A DNA stretch of 31,986 nt from JAZLEZ01 sp045615505 (GCA_045615505.1 JAZLEZ010000045.1:1-31986), one strand, 5' to 3'. Shown: positions 15,832-24,752, numbered from the stretch's first letter. The notes: generated from the letters alone by a model not told the origin. A program made the numbers and translations.

Positions 15832-16605
15832 ATGATAAAAGCTGTTTTTCTGGATTTTGACTGGACGATTTATTCTCATAGAACAAACCGGATAGTTCCT
15901 TCTGCAATTGAGGCTCTTAACCTGCTTCATGACAAAGGTGTAAAGCTGTTTCTCGCAACGGGGAGGGGAAAAAGTGAAATGCAGATGGTCCCCGAATACA
16001 AAAGAATACCTTTTGACGGTTATGTAACACTGAACGGTCAGATTTGTCTTGATGAAAAAGAAAACAAACTGACAGGTCATCCTATAGCAGGAAAACTGCT
16101 GGATGAAATCCTGAAGATTTACAAAAGCCGTGAAATGTCTGTTGTTCTGGTAACCGAAGACAGCACAATGATTAATTTCGAAAATGAGCTGATGATAGAA
16201 GCCCACAGAGATATCTCTTACATAGCTCATCCTGTGAAGGAATACAGAGGAGAGTCTGTCTATCTGGCTGTTTCGTATATTCTCGAAAAAGAGGAAACAG
16301 AGTTTAAGAAACGCCTTGGACCATGTGAATTCAAGAGGTGGGGCAGGCTGGGAGTTGATATTATACCCCAAGGAATAGACAAGGTTTCCGGTATAAAGTT
16401 TTTTCTTGAAAAATTCGGGATTGACAGCTCTGAATGTATGGTTTTCGGAGATTCCTTCAATGATGTCGAGATGATGAAATATGCCGGTATAGGAGTAGCT
16501 ATGGGTAATGCCGAAGAAGCTACGAAATCGGAGGCTGATTACATTACTTCAGACATAGATGATGACGGTATTTTCAATGCGTTGAAGCACTTTGGTATGA
16601 TTTAA
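15832..16605 (+). CDS. Cof-type HAD-IIB family phosphatase
   Basis: The 257-residue protein shows the four HAD motifs. Motif I is FLDFDWTIYS with nucleophile Asp8 and acid/base Asp10. Motif II is FLATGRGKSEM. A lysine occurs in GIDKVSGIKFF, and motif IV is VFGDSFNDVEMMKYAG. The long cap between motifs II and III and the sequence GIGVAMGNAEEATKSEADYIT are typical of the Cof subfamily, which removes phosphate from sugar phosphates, flavin precursors or similar small molecules. Motif I has Trp where most members have Gly (DxDWT, not DxDGT). The substrate cannot be named. Confidence 0.92.
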   Translation: MIKAVFLDFDWTIYSHRTNRIVPSAIEALNLLHDKGVKLFLATGRGKSEMQMVPEYKRIPFDGYVTLNGQICLDEKENKLTGHPIAGKLLDEILKIYKSREMSVVLVTEDSTMINFENELMIEAHRDISYIAHPVKEYRGESVYLAVSYILEKEETEFKKRLGPCEFKRWGRLGVDIIPQGIDKVSGIKFFLEKFGIDSSECMVFGDSFNDVEMMKYAGIGVAMGNAEEATKSEADYITSDIDDDGIFNALKHFGMI

Positions 16606-16641
16606 GTTGCTTTAATCCTTGATTTTAATTTATTATTATTA

Positions 16642-16683
16642 CGCGAGTCTTCGCGAAATCGGATTTCAATCGTCAGAGACGAT
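16642..16683 (+). promoter_or_regulatory. Two small hairpins in the leader of the ABC transporter operon
   Basis: CGCGA/TCGCG with a 4-nt loop (16642-16655) and ATCGTC/GACGAT with a 3-nt loop (16669-16683) lie just upstream of the AAAGGAG ribosome binding site (from 16687). Stable 5' hairpins can protect a highly expressed mRNA; that role is an inference. Confidence 0.5.
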
Positions 16684-16699
16684 AAAAAAGGAGAAAAAA

Positions 16700-17734
16700 A
16701 TGAAGAAAACTTTAGTACTTCTTCTTGTTGCTCTTTGTGCATTCTGTGCTTTTGCAAACGGTGCTGAAGAGCAGGTTGGTGGTGGAGAACTTATTATCTA
16801 TTCTCCAAACTCAGATAAGCTTCTTGAAGCTGCAGATGTATTTGCAGAAAAGTACGGTGTTGATGTTCAGGTTCTCTCAATGGGAACAGGTGAATGTCTT
16901 GAAAGAATCGTAAACGAAGCCGGCAATCCTCAGGCTGACCTGATGTACGGTGGAGTAAACTTTGCAAACGGTAATAAGTATAAGGACTACTTTGAACAGT
17001 ACACAGCAAAGAACGACAACAAGCTTCCTAAAGCATATCAGTGCCAGAACGGTTGTGTTACAAAGTACTGTCTTGACGGTTCAGGCTGTCTTATCGTAAA
17101 CAAAGAAGTTTGTAAGAAACTCGGTGTAGATCCTGATTCAATCAAGGGCTATGCAGATCTTCTCAAGCCGGAACTCAAGGGTCACATTGCTATGGGTAAC
17201 CCTGCTGCTTCTTCATCTGCTTGGGCAGAACTCACAAACATGCTTGCTGTTATGGGAAAGAAACCTTATGACGAAAAAGCTTGGGAATATGTTGAAAAGT
17301 TCGTAAAGCAGCTCAACGGCACAATCCTTTCTTCTTCTTCAGCAATCTACAAGGGAACAAACAACGGCGAATATGCAGTTGGTGTTTCTTACGAAGATCC
17401 TTGTGTAGGTCTTCTTGTTGACGGTGCTACAGGCATTAATGTTGTATATCCTGCAGAAGGTGCTGTATGGCTTCCTGCCGGTGCTGCAATCATCAAGGGT
17501 GCAAAGAACATGGACAATGCAAAGCTCTTCCTCGACTGGCTCATTTCAGACGAAGGACAGCAGGAAGTTGCAAAGTCAACAGCTCGTCCTGTAAATCCTA
17601 AGATTGAGAACACAGCTAAGGAATTCATTCCGTTCTCAAAGATCAAAGTTGCTTACGAAGATTATGACCTCTGTGCAAACAACAAGGATGCTTGGTGCGC
17701 AAGATGGAACGAAATCGTTGCAAAGAGCAACTGA
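16700..17734 (+). CDS. ABC transporter substrate-binding protein, ferric/hexose-phosphate (FbpA/AfuA-like) class
   Basis: The 344-residue protein begins with a signal peptide (MKKTLVLLLVALCAFCAFA, likely cut after residue 19). It continues as a type-2 periplasmic binding protein: GELIIYSPNSDKLLEAADVF, then YADLLKPELKGHIAMGNPAASSSAW, and a C-terminal DWLISDEGQQEVAKS segment. This is the FbpA/AfuA class. Where ferric-binding members carry adjacent tyrosines after the GEY..G segment, this protein has GEYAVGVSYEDPC, so ferric iron is doubtful and an organic phosphate such as a sugar phosphate is possible. The start is at 16700, with AAAGGAG upstream; the open frame to 16619 is not used. First gene of the operon. 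Confidence 0.9.
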   Translation: MKKTLVLLLVALCAFCAFANGAEEQVGGGELIIYSPNSDKLLEAADVFAEKYGVDVQVLSMGTGECLERIVNEAGNPQADLMYGGVNFANGNKYKDYFEQYTAKNDNKLPKAYQCQNGCVTKYCLDGSGCLIVNKEVCKKLGVDPDSIKGYADLLKPELKGHIAMGNPAASSSAWAELTNMLAVMGKKPYDEKAWEYVEKFVKQLNGTILSSSSAIYKGTNNGEYAVGVSYEDPCVGLLVDGATGINVVYPAEGAVWLPAGAAIIKGAKNMDNAKLFLDWLISDEGQQEVAKSTARPVNPKIENTAKEFIPFSKIKVAYEDYDLCANNKDAWCARWNEIVAKSN

Positions 17735-17761
17735 TTGTTTAAAAGATGAGGTTAGAAAACA

Positions 17762-18889
17762 ATGAGTGTTAATATCAAAATCAAAGATGCTGTAAAGAAA
17801 TACGGCAACAACACTATTATTTCTGACTTATCACTGGATATTAAGGAGGGTGAATTTTTCACCCTCCTTGGTCCGTCCGGATGTGGTAAGACAACATTAC
17901 TCAGAATGATTGCAGGATTCAACTCAATTGAAGGTGGAGATTTTTTCTTCAACGATACAAGAATCAATGATATGAATCCGGCTGCAAGAAATATCGGTAT
18001 GGTTTTCCAGAACTATGCAATTTTTCCGAATATGACAGTAGAAAAAAATGTTGCATTCGGTTTGAAGAACAGAAAACTTCCTCCTCAGGAAATTCTTGAG
18101 AAAACCGACAAGTTCTTGAAGCTTATGAAGATTGAGGAATACCGCGATCGTATGCCTGAAAGGTTGTCCGGTGGACAGCAGCAGAGAGTTGCTCTTGCCC
18201 GTGCATTGGCAATTACACCTGATGTTCTTTTAATGGATGAACCGCTTTCAAATCTTGATGCAAAACTCAGAGTTGAAATGAGAACGGTTATCAAGGAAAT
18301 TCAGAACAGTATCGGCATTACCTGTGTTTATGTTACACATGATCAGGAAGAAGCTATGGCTGTTTCCGACAGAATTGCCGTTATGAATGCCGGAGATATT
18401 CAGCAGATCGGTACACCTAAAATGCTTTATCAGCGTCCTGCCAATCTGTTTGTATCGACATTCATCGGCAGAACAAATGTAATCAAGTCCAAGATGGTTG
18501 TTGAGGATGACAAGACATATATTGTTCTTCCGGGTGACTGCAAGATTGAGGTTAAGAATATTATCGCCAAAGAAGCTAAGAACAGACCTGTTATTGCTTC
18601 TATCAGACCTGAAGAATTTGTAGTTGATCCTAAGTCCAAAACGGGACTTACCGCTGTTATTGATGATGCTGTTTTCCTTGGTCTCAATACTCACTATCGT
18701 GTTCATTTTGCAGATGGTTCCAAAGCAGAGATTATTCAGGAATCACAGATAGATTCCATTATTCCTAAAGGAAAAGAGGTTAAACTCAAAGTCAAAACAG
18801 AAAAGATCAACATTTTTGATAAAGACGGAAAAAAGAACCTTGTTGAAGGTGTTGTCAACGATTTGGATTTATATAGGACTAAGAAATAA
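17762..18889 (+). CDS. ABC transporter ATP-binding protein (FbpC/PotA-like)
   Basis: The 375-residue protein has Walker A GPSGCGKTT (37-45), the Q-loop VFQNYAIFPNMTV, signature LSGGQQQR, Walker B VLLMDEPLSNLDAKLR and the switch His in VTHDQEEAMAVSD. A TOBE-like C-terminal domain of about 130 residues follows, as in ferric, polyamine and sugar-phosphate importers. It powers uptake through the double permease encoded next. GAGG about 10 nt upstream supports the ATG. Codons for residues 28-36 fold into a perfect 12-bp hairpin. The stop and the permease ATG overlap by one base (TAATG). Confidence 0.95.
   Translation: MSVNIKIKDAVKKYGNNTIISDLSLDIKEGEFFTLLGPSGCGKTTLLRMIAGFNSIEGGDFFFNDTRINDMNPAARNIGMVFQNYAIFPNMTVEKNVAFGLKNRKLPPQEILEKTDKFLKLMKIEEYRDRMPERLSGGQQQRVALARALAITPDVLLMDEPLSNLDAKLRVEMRTVIKEIQNSIGITCVYVTHDQEEAMAVSDRIAVMNAGDIQQIGTPKMLYQRPANLFVSTFIGRTNVIKSKMVVEDDKTYIVLPGDCKIEVKNIIAKEAKNRPVIASIRPEEFVVDPKSKTGLTAVIDDAVFLGLNTHYRVHFADGSKAEIIQESQIDSIIPKGKEVKLKVKTEKINIFDKDGKKNLVEGVVNDLDLYRTKK
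17843..17869 (+). repeat. Perfect 12-bp hairpin inside the ATPase gene
   Basis: AAGGAGGGTGAA (17843-17854) and TTCACCCTCCTT (17858-17869) are exact reverse complements around TTT. It lies about 80 nt into the gene and contains a Shine-Dalgarno-like AAGGAGG in its 5' arm. It codes for the family-conserved KEGEFFTLL, so part of it is constrained by protein sequence. Confidence 0.8.
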
Positions 18890-20541
18890 TGCAGAGTACA
18901 TCAACTAAAAAGAACAGAGATGTCTGGAAGCTTGTTTCACTCTGTGTTCTGGTTACATACGGACTCTTTCTGCTGTTCCCTCTGTTTAAGCTTTTCAAGG
19001 CTGCGGTTATTGTAAACGGCCAGTTTTCACTGAAAAGCTTCAAGGATTTTTTCTCAAAGAGTTACTATGTCGAAACAATTTTCAACTCTCTGAAAGTTTC
19101 AGTTACAACGACGCTGATTTCGTTGGTAATAGGTATTCCGTTGGCATACTTCTATCAGATGTATGAACTAAAGGGCAAGTCTGTACTTCAGGTGCTGATT
19201 ATCCTGTGTTCAATGAGTGCTCCTTTCATCGGTGCTTATTCTTGGATTGTTCTTCTTGGAAGAAACGGCTTTATCACAAAACTGCTTGCTTATATAGGAA
19301 TCAATGTCGGAAGTATTTACGGTTTCAAGGGTATCGTACTTGTTCTCTCACTACAGCTTTTTCCTCTTGTCTTCCTCTATCTCTGCGGAGCTTTGAAGAA
19401 TGTTGACAATTCTCTTTTGGAAGCTTCTGAAAATATGGGTTGCAGCGGAGCAAAGCGTTTCTTCAATATTGTAATTCCGCTGTGTATGCCTACAATCATT
19501 GCAGCAACATTGCTTGTTTTCATGAGAGCATTTGCAGACTTCGGTACTCCTCTGCTTATAGGTGAAGGTTATCAGACATTCCCTGTAATCATTTACAATG
19601 CATATTTTGCGGAAACCGGTTCAGACCACAGCTTCGGTGCTGCCGTTTCCGTAATTGCAATCTTCATTACAGGTGCAATCTTCCTGATTCAGAATTACAT
19701 CAACAACCGCCATCGTTTTACAATGAATGCCCTTCATTCAATTGAAAGAAAAGAAGTTCACGGCATCAAGGCTTTTCTGATGAATTTCTACAGCTGGTTC
19801 ATAGTTCTTCTTTCATTTATGCCTCAGGTGTATGTAATTTATTCTTCATTCCAGAATACAAGCGGAAAGCTGTTTACCAAAGGTTATTCCCTTAAGAGTT
19901 ACAAGTTTGCATTCAGCCATCTGAAAAAGGCAATTCCGAATACATTCCTTATCGGTATTGCTGCTTTGGCTATTGTAGTTGTTCTTGCCATTCTCATAGC
20001 CTACCTTGTAGTAAGAAGAAAGAATGCGGCAAACAGTGTAATCGATACACTTTCAATGATTCCGTATATCATTCCCGGTTCTGTTGTAGGAATTGCTCTC
20101 GTTCTTGCATTCAGTAAGGGTTTCCTTCCTTTGACGGGTACTGCAACCATTATGATTATTGCTCTCGTCATCAGAAGAATTCCGTACACAATCAGAAGTT
20201 CTGTTGCGGTATTGCAGCAGATTCCTATGTCTATTGAAGAAGCTTCAATCAGCTTGGGTGCCTCAAAGATGAAGACATTCTTCAGTATTACCGTTCCTAT
20301 GATGGGTAACGGTATTATGTCAGGTGCTATTCTGTCTTGGGTTACGATTATTACAGAACTTTCAACTGCAATTATTCTGTACAATCTCAAGACTGTAACA
20401 CTTACTCTTGCTGTTTACACTTATGTAAGCCGCGGTAACTACGGTTATGCTGCAGCTTATGCAACAATTCTTACTGTAACCACAATCCTGTCTTTGTTGA
20501 TTTACATGAAAGTAACGGGAAATAAGGAAGTTGCGCTTTAA
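18889..20541 (+). CDS. ABC transporter permease, fused double-domain (FbpB/AfuB-like)
   Basis: The 550-residue protein has about 12 membrane segments in two homologous halves. Each half has an EAA loop that contacts the ATPase: EASENMGCSGAKRFFNIVIPLCMP in the first, EEASISLGASKMKTFFSITVPM in the second. One chain therefore forms the whole membrane channel, as in ferric and AfuB-type importers. Its ATG overlaps the ATPase stop by one base, and the PAP2 gene overlaps its own stop in the same way. Confidence 0.95.
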   Translation: MQSTSTKKNRDVWKLVSLCVLVTYGLFLLFPLFKLFKAAVIVNGQFSLKSFKDFFSKSYYVETIFNSLKVSVTTTLISLVIGIPLAYFYQMYELKGKSVLQVLIILCSMSAPFIGAYSWIVLLGRNGFITKLLAYIGINVGSIYGFKGIVLVLSLQLFPLVFLYLCGALKNVDNSLLEASENMGCSGAKRFFNIVIPLCMPTIIAATLLVFMRAFADFGTPLLIGEGYQTFPVIIYNAYFAETGSDHSFGAAVSVIAIFITGAIFLIQNYINNRHRFTMNALHSIERKEVHGIKAFLMNFYSWFIVLLSFMPQVYVIYSSFQNTSGKLFTKGYSLKSYKFAFSHLKKAIPNTFLIGIAALAIVVVLAILIAYLVVRRKNAANSVIDTLSMIPYIIPGSVVGIALVLAFSKGFLPLTGTATIMIIALVIRRIPYTIRSSVAVLQQIPMSIEEASISLGASKMKTFFSITVPMMGNGIMSGAILSWVTIITELSTAIILYNLKTVTLTLAVYTYVSRGNYGYAAAYATILTVTTILSLLIYMKVTGNKEVAL

Positions 20542-21161
20542 TGAAAAAGGCATTGTATGTTTTTGCAGTATTCTGTGCATTCACGGCAGTTGTTGCTGCT
20601 GTGGATGTTCAGGCAATAGGGCCCGATAATTCTTTTATCGGGCTTGCTCATATTAACGGGTATGTAAGGGATCTTTTACTTTTCAACAACATTTTCTATG
20701 CTATGTCGGAAATTCTGGGATATGTTGCCATTGCAGTTATGGTCTGTTTTGCAGTCTTTGGAGCAATACAGTTTTTGAAGAGAAAAAGGTTGTTATCCGT
20801 TGATTATGAGATTCTCTGCATGGGAATTTTATACTTGTGTCTTATTGCACTGTATGTTTTCTTTGATAAGGTAATTATTGTAAATTTCAGTCCTTGTCTT
20901 TTTTCAGGTGAGCTAAAAGCATCTTATCCTTCTTCACACACAATGGAGGCTATTGTCGTTTTCGGTTCTGCTGCAGTTTTTGCATCCGGTAAAAAGAACT
21001 CTTTTGTTAAGATTTCTGCTTTGTTGCTTGCCGGTCTGACTGTAGTATTCAGAATGTTGAGCGGTGTTCATTGGTTTTCCGATATCATCGGAGGTCTGCT
21101 GTTGGGCGCTTCTTTACTTTTTATGTTTAAAGGTCTGCTTAACATGGAGAAAAAACAATGA
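20541..21161 (+). CDS. PAP2-family membrane phosphatase
   Basis: The 206-residue membrane protein has the C2 motif PSSHT (130-134) and the C3 motif RMLSGVHWFSD (171-181, with Arg171, His177 and Asp181), which form the phosphatase active site. The C1 motif looks altered: KVIIVNFSP (110-118) has Ser117 where Arg is usual. Members dephosphorylate lipid or other phosphates at the outer face of the inner membrane. It is coupled to the ABC permease (TAATG) and overlaps the next gene by 4 bp. In this operon it might act on the imported compound or a related phosphate, which is inference only. Confidence 0.9.
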   Translation: MKKALYVFAVFCAFTAVVAAVDVQAIGPDNSFIGLAHINGYVRDLLLFNNIFYAMSEILGYVAIAVMVCFAVFGAIQFLKRKRLLSVDYEILCMGILYLCLIALYVFFDKVIIVNFSPCLFSGELKASYPSSHTMEAIVVFGSAAVFASGKKNSFVKISALLLAGLTVVFRMLSGVHWFSDIIGGLLLGASLLFMFKGLLNMEKKQ

Positions 21162-21799
21162 AAAAAACAATCTGTCTTCTTCTTTTGGCTATAATCTGTT
21201 TTTCTCTTTTTGCTGAGGATGTAAGTGTTTCAATTGAAGCAAATGTTGCTTATCCGCAGTCATGGGTAGCTCTTTCCACTGAAGAGAGAAATCTGAAACT
21301 CATAAATATTCTGACCGGTATTTCCACTCAAAAGGGTGTGCAGTATATTTCCAGAATGGCCGGGTACAAGCCAAAGACTTTGCTTGAAGAATCTTACTGT
21401 ATCAGCAACCTTGAAAAACCGAAATCAAGAATAGATGATCCTGTATTTACGGAAGTTCCGGAGGTTTTTTCTTTATTTGCTTATCAGAAAGACAACAGAT
21501 TCGGTTCAAATACTTTTACTGTAGATTATGTTATTTCAGAGAACAGCATCAAACTCTCAATAGTCAACCATACGGCCATGAAGTTTGCCGGTTATACCTG
21601 CGTTAAACCGGAAAAACTGACAATGACTCTTGAAGTCATCCAGAATGAAAAAGATATGACTGTAAAGGGATATGCTTTTGCACCGGATCAGAAAGCCAAA
21701 ATCAATCTGCTTGTCTATACGGTAGAGATTGACAGTTCTTTTGAAAGAAGAATTACTGCTTTGAAGAATTGGTTTATAGACCAATTGTCTGTTTTCTGA
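21158..21799 (+). CDS. Secreted protein of unknown function
   Basis: The 213-residue protein starts with a clear signal peptide (MKKTICLLLLAIICFSLFA, cut before EDVSVS), so it is exported. I do not recognise the mature part with confidence; it may belong to a spirochaete-restricted uncharacterised family. It has WVALSTEERNLKLINILTGISTQKGVQYISRMAGYKPKTL-like N-terminal sequence and a mostly beta C-terminal half, with FVYRISE-type enzymatic motifs absent. Its ATG overlaps the PAP2 stop (ATGA), so it is the fifth and last gene of the operon. Signals beyond export are not visible. Confidence 0.75.
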   Translation: MKKTICLLLLAIICFSLFAEDVSVSIEANVAYPQSWVALSTEERNLKLINILTGISTQKGVQYISRMAGYKPKTLLEESYCISNLEKPKSRIDDPVFTEVPEVFSLFAYQKDNRFGSNTFTVDYVISENSIKLSIVNHTAMKFAGYTCVKPEKLTMTLEVIQNEKDMTVKGYAFAPDQKAKINLLVYTVEIDSSFERRITALKNWFIDQLSVF

Positions 21800-21807
21800 T
21801 ATATTCA

Positions 21808-21822
21808 TTTTGCAAGTTGCTC
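21808..21822. repeat. Isolated end of the small inverted-repeat family (copy E)
   Basis: ttttgcaagttgctc is identical to the right end of copy D (30707-30721). Only this end is present, 10 bp before the tRNA-Ser gene, and I find no partner end nearby. Confidence 0.45.
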
Positions 21823-21832
21823 TTATTTGATT

Positions 21833-21918
21833 GGAGAGATGTCCGAGCGGTCGAAGGTGCACGATTGGAAGTCGTGTAAGGTCAAAAGCCTTCCCGGGTT
21901 CGAATCCCGGTCTCTCCG
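21833..21918 (+). tRNA. tRNA-Ser (anticodon GGA)
   Basis: The acceptor stem GGAGAGA/TCTCTCC, D arm, anticodon stem CACGA/TCGTG with loop TTGGAAG (anticodon GGA), long class II variable arm and T arm (CCGGGTTCGAATCCCGG) are all present. G73 is the serine discriminator. CCA is not encoded. Confidence 0.97.
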
Positions 21919-21931
21919 AAAAGAAAAAAAC

Positions 21932-21968
21932 AAAGGGACTGTCGCAGTGACAGTCCCTTTTGTTGTGT
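21932..21968 (+). terminator. Terminator after tRNA-Ser(GGA)
   Basis: A perfect 12-bp stem (AAAGGGACTGTC, 21932-21943, with its complement at 21949-21960) and a 5-nt loop are followed by a T-rich stretch. The A-run before it could let it also serve the minus-strand symporter gene that ends at 22033. Confidence 0.88.
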
Positions 21969-22032
21969 TTTAAGGCTTAACAACTACCTAAATGCAGTGC
22001 AGATTGCGGTTTTTGAAAATTACCACTGCATA

Positions 22033-23262
22033 TCAGAATTTAATCTGATCGCCTTTTCCTTTTCTCTGCCAATCTTTGAAGATTGCAACGGCGGTAAAGA
22101 ATGCATCACCGGATGAGTTGAGTGCAGTTTCAAAAGAATCCTGAATAACACCTATCATAAATCCGATACCAACTATCTTCCATGAAATATCATCTCCGAT
22201 TCCGAAGATTGAGCATGCAAGAGGAATCAACATCAATGAACCGCCTGCAACACCTGATGTTCCGCAAGCAGCAAGAGCTGAAATAACAGAAAGTACAATC
22301 ATCAAAGGAAGTCCTACTGGGATTCCGAGAGTATGTACTGTTGCCAGTGTCATAATTGTAATAACTACTGCAGCACCGTCCATATTGATGATTGAACCCA
22401 GCGGAATGGTAACAGAATACACATCTTTATCAAGATTCAATTCTTCGCAAAGCTCCATATTCATAGGAATATTTGCAGCACTTGAACGGGTGAAGAAAGC
22501 GGTAATTGCCGACTTTTTCAAACATCTGGCAAGCAGAGGGTAGGTATTTCTCTTAAGAAGAATAGAACCGAGAACAGGGTTGATTACACAAGATGTGAAA
22601 AGCATTGTAGCTACCAGTTCAAGAATCAGAAGTCCGTAGTTGGCAAAAATTTCCGTACCGCTTGTGGAGACATTTTCATAGCAGATTCCGAATACTCCGA
22701 ACGGAGCAAACTGAATAACCCATGCAATTGCCTTGCTTATTCCGTCTGAAAGGTCCTGAAGAACTGCTTTTGTTTTTTCTCCGGATGGTTTAAGTGCAAG
22801 TCCGAAGATACAAGACCAGAAAAGAATGGAGATGTAATTACCTTCTACAATTGCTTTTAACGGATTTGTGAAAATGCTCATAACAAAGTTTACAAGTACT
22901 GTTCCGAGTGAATTCGGTGCGCCGGAATAATTATCTGTGCTTCCCGGGAACTTTAAAGTCAGAGGGAAAACAATGGACACCAAAACAGCAAAGATTGCAG
23001 CAATCAAAGTTGTAAGCATATAGAGAATCATAATGTCTCTGATTACTTTTCCTTCAATATGTTTACTTTGGGCAATTGATGCAATGATGAGAATAAAGAT
23101 GAGAATCGGAGCCAATGCTTTGAGTCCGCCAATGAAAATGCTTCCCAAGAGCATAACTATCTTCAAATCTTTTATCAACAAACCGAGAATTGCACCTAAT
23201 ACAAGTCCGATTGCAATTCTGAGAATCAAAGGTACTTTTACATACGATTTAACAATATTCAT
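22033..23262 (-). CDS. sstT: Serine/threonine:sodium symporter SstT
   Basis: The 409-residue protein is an inner-membrane carrier of the dicarboxylate/amino acid:cation symporter family. Its C-terminal half carries the SstT pattern: AFFTRSSAANIPMNMELCEEL, SVTIPLGSIINMDGAA, LATVHTLGIPVGLPL, GTSGVAGGSLMLIPLACSIFGI and GVIQDSFETALNSSGD. Members take up serine and threonine with sodium. The ribosome binding site GGAGG precedes the ATG at 23262. It follows the NSS transporter gene by 20 bp on the same strand, so both are probably co-transcribed. Confidence 0.95.
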   Translation of the reverse strand: MNIVKSYVKVPLILRIAIGLVLGAILGLLIKDLKIVMLLGSIFIGGLKALAPILIFILIIASIAQSKHIEGKVIRDIMILYMLTTLIAAIFAVLVSIVFPLTLKFPGSTDNYSGAPNSLGTVLVNFVMSIFTNPLKAIVEGNYISILFWSCIFGLALKPSGEKTKAVLQDLSDGISKAIAWVIQFAPFGVFGICYENVSTSGTEIFANYGLLILELVATMLFTSCVINPVLGSILLKRNTYPLLARCLKKSAITAFFTRSSAANIPMNMELCEELNLDKDVYSVTIPLGSIINMDGAAVVITIMTLATVHTLGIPVGLPLMIVLSVISALAACGTSGVAGGSLMLIPLACSIFGIGDDISWKIVGIGFMIGVIQDSFETALNSSGDAFFTAVAIFKDWQRKGKGDQIKF

Positions 23263-23282
23263 AAAGAATTCCTCCTTTTTAC

Positions 23283-24752
23283 TTAAATTTTTTCGTCAGC
23301 ATTTGTTCCTGTATCTGTGTTTGCAAAGAACTTGAAGTAAACTGCAATGCAGACAAGGATAAGAACCAAGGACGAAATGATTACTTCAATATTGCCGGCC
23401 TTGATTTCACTTGATAGTCCTCCGATTTCAACGATGATGATGAGAACCGGAGTAATGTATTTTACGAAAACGGAATAAATTTTTGCAAGTTTATCACTTA
23501 TGAGAGTTCCGTCAGCTCTCATTTCCTTAATCATATTTTCAGGTTTGATAATCCATCCTGCAACAATGCAGGCACAGAGTGCACAGATTGGCATAAGAAC
23601 AGTATTTGTTACTTCGTCAAAGAATGTTAACCAGTCAAGTCCGAAGAGGGCAGGTGATGATTCTTCGAGAATTCCTACATGACCAAGAGAGATACCCACA
23701 GGAATTGAAATTACAAAACACAAAAGGCTGACAACTGTGATGGCTTTCTTTCTGTCTGCACGGAATTTCTGAAGAACAAACTGTGTGCATACTTCGTACA
23801 GGGACATAATTGAAGTAAGAGCTGCAATTGTAACCATTGTAAAGAAGAAAAAGGAGACAATCATTCCGATTGTGCCCATGGATTCAAATACTTCAGGCAG
23901 TATGATGTACATTAAAGCAACACCCTTTGATCCGTCCAGAAGCTGAGGATTGAAGTGTGCCACTGCCGGGAAAATTGCAAGACCCGCAAGGAGGGCTGCA
24001 AGTGTATCAAAGATACAGATCATTCCGGTAGATTTTACAAGGTTTATTTCCGCTCCGCAGTATGAGCCGTATGTAATCATAATTCCCATTCCGAGAGATA
24101 ATGACCAGAATGCCTGACCCATTGCAAGCATAATTGTTCCGAAAGTAAGTTTGGAAAAATCAGGCTTGAGGTAGAAAGAAAGACCCTCACTTACACCATC
24201 GCCGAGGCAGAGAGAGTAAACAACAATTCCCACAAGGATGATAAACAGTGCCGGCATAAGAATTTTGGATAGTTTTTCAATTCCGTCTTCTACTCCGCAG
24301 GCAATTATTGCAAGTGACAATGATACAAAAACAGCTGTATAAAGAATTACTTCACCGGCATTTACGGAGAATGTTCCCACAATTCCGCTGTTTCCGGAAA
24401 ATGAATTCATTGCGTACTTTACTGTCCAGCCGCCCAACACACAGTAGTAACATGTAATAAAGAACGGAATCAGAACGGCCAAAACGCCGAACCATCCGAG
24501 TTTTCTGTCAATAGCCTTATATGCTGTTACAGGATTTGCGTGTACCCTTTTTCCGATATGCATTTCTGTAATCATGGCAATGCATCCGAGAACAATAACA
24601 CAAGCTAAATATACTAGAACGAATGCGGAGCCGCCGCCCTTTGCACATTTGTAAGGAAATGCCCAAAGATTTCCAAGCCCTACGGCAGAACCGGCTGCAG
24701 CCATAATAAAACCGAAAGAGCTGGCAAATCCGACTTTTTTCTTGTTTTCCAT
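23283..24752 (-). CDS. Sodium-dependent transporter, neurotransmitter:sodium symporter (NSS) family
   Basis: The protein is 489 residues from the ATG at 24752, with about 12 membrane segments. The N-terminus FASSFGFIMAAAGSAVGLGNLWAFPYKCAKGGGSAF is the highly conserved sodium- and substrate-binding segment of bacterial NSS (LeuT-like) transporters. Substrates are usually amino acids; this one cannot be assigned. The start is set by AAGAGG 7 nt upstream; the frame extends to an ATG at 24788, which lacks such a site. The gene is upstream of sstT, so the pair probably forms an amino-acid uptake operon. Confidence 0.94.
   Translation of the reverse strand: MENKKKVGFASSFGFIMAAAGSAVGLGNLWAFPYKCAKGGGSAFVLVYLACVIVLGCIAMITEMHIGKRVHANPVTAYKAIDRKLGWFGVLAVLIPFFITCYYCVLGGWTVKYAMNSFSGNSGIVGTFSVNAGEVILYTAVFVSLSLAIIACGVEDGIEKLSKILMPALFIILVGIVVYSLCLGDGVSEGLSFYLKPDFSKLTFGTIMLAMGQAFWSLSLGMGIMITYGSYCGAEINLVKSTGMICIFDTLAALLAGLAIFPAVAHFNPQLLDGSKGVALMYIILPEVFESMGTIGMIVSFFFFTMVTIAALTSIMSLYEVCTQFVLQKFRADRKKAITVVSLLCFVISIPVGISLGHVGILEESSPALFGLDWLTFFDEVTNTVLMPICALCACIVAGWIIKPENMIKEMRADGTLISDKLAKIYSVFVKYITPVLIIIVEIGGLSSEIKAGNIEVIISSLVLILVCIAVYFKFFANTDTGTNADEKI

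Noticed and set aside
16619..16699. Longer start for the ABC binding protein
   Set aside because: It would bury the signal peptide and translate two hairpins and the ribosome binding site; ATG 16700 has AAAGGAG correctly spaced.
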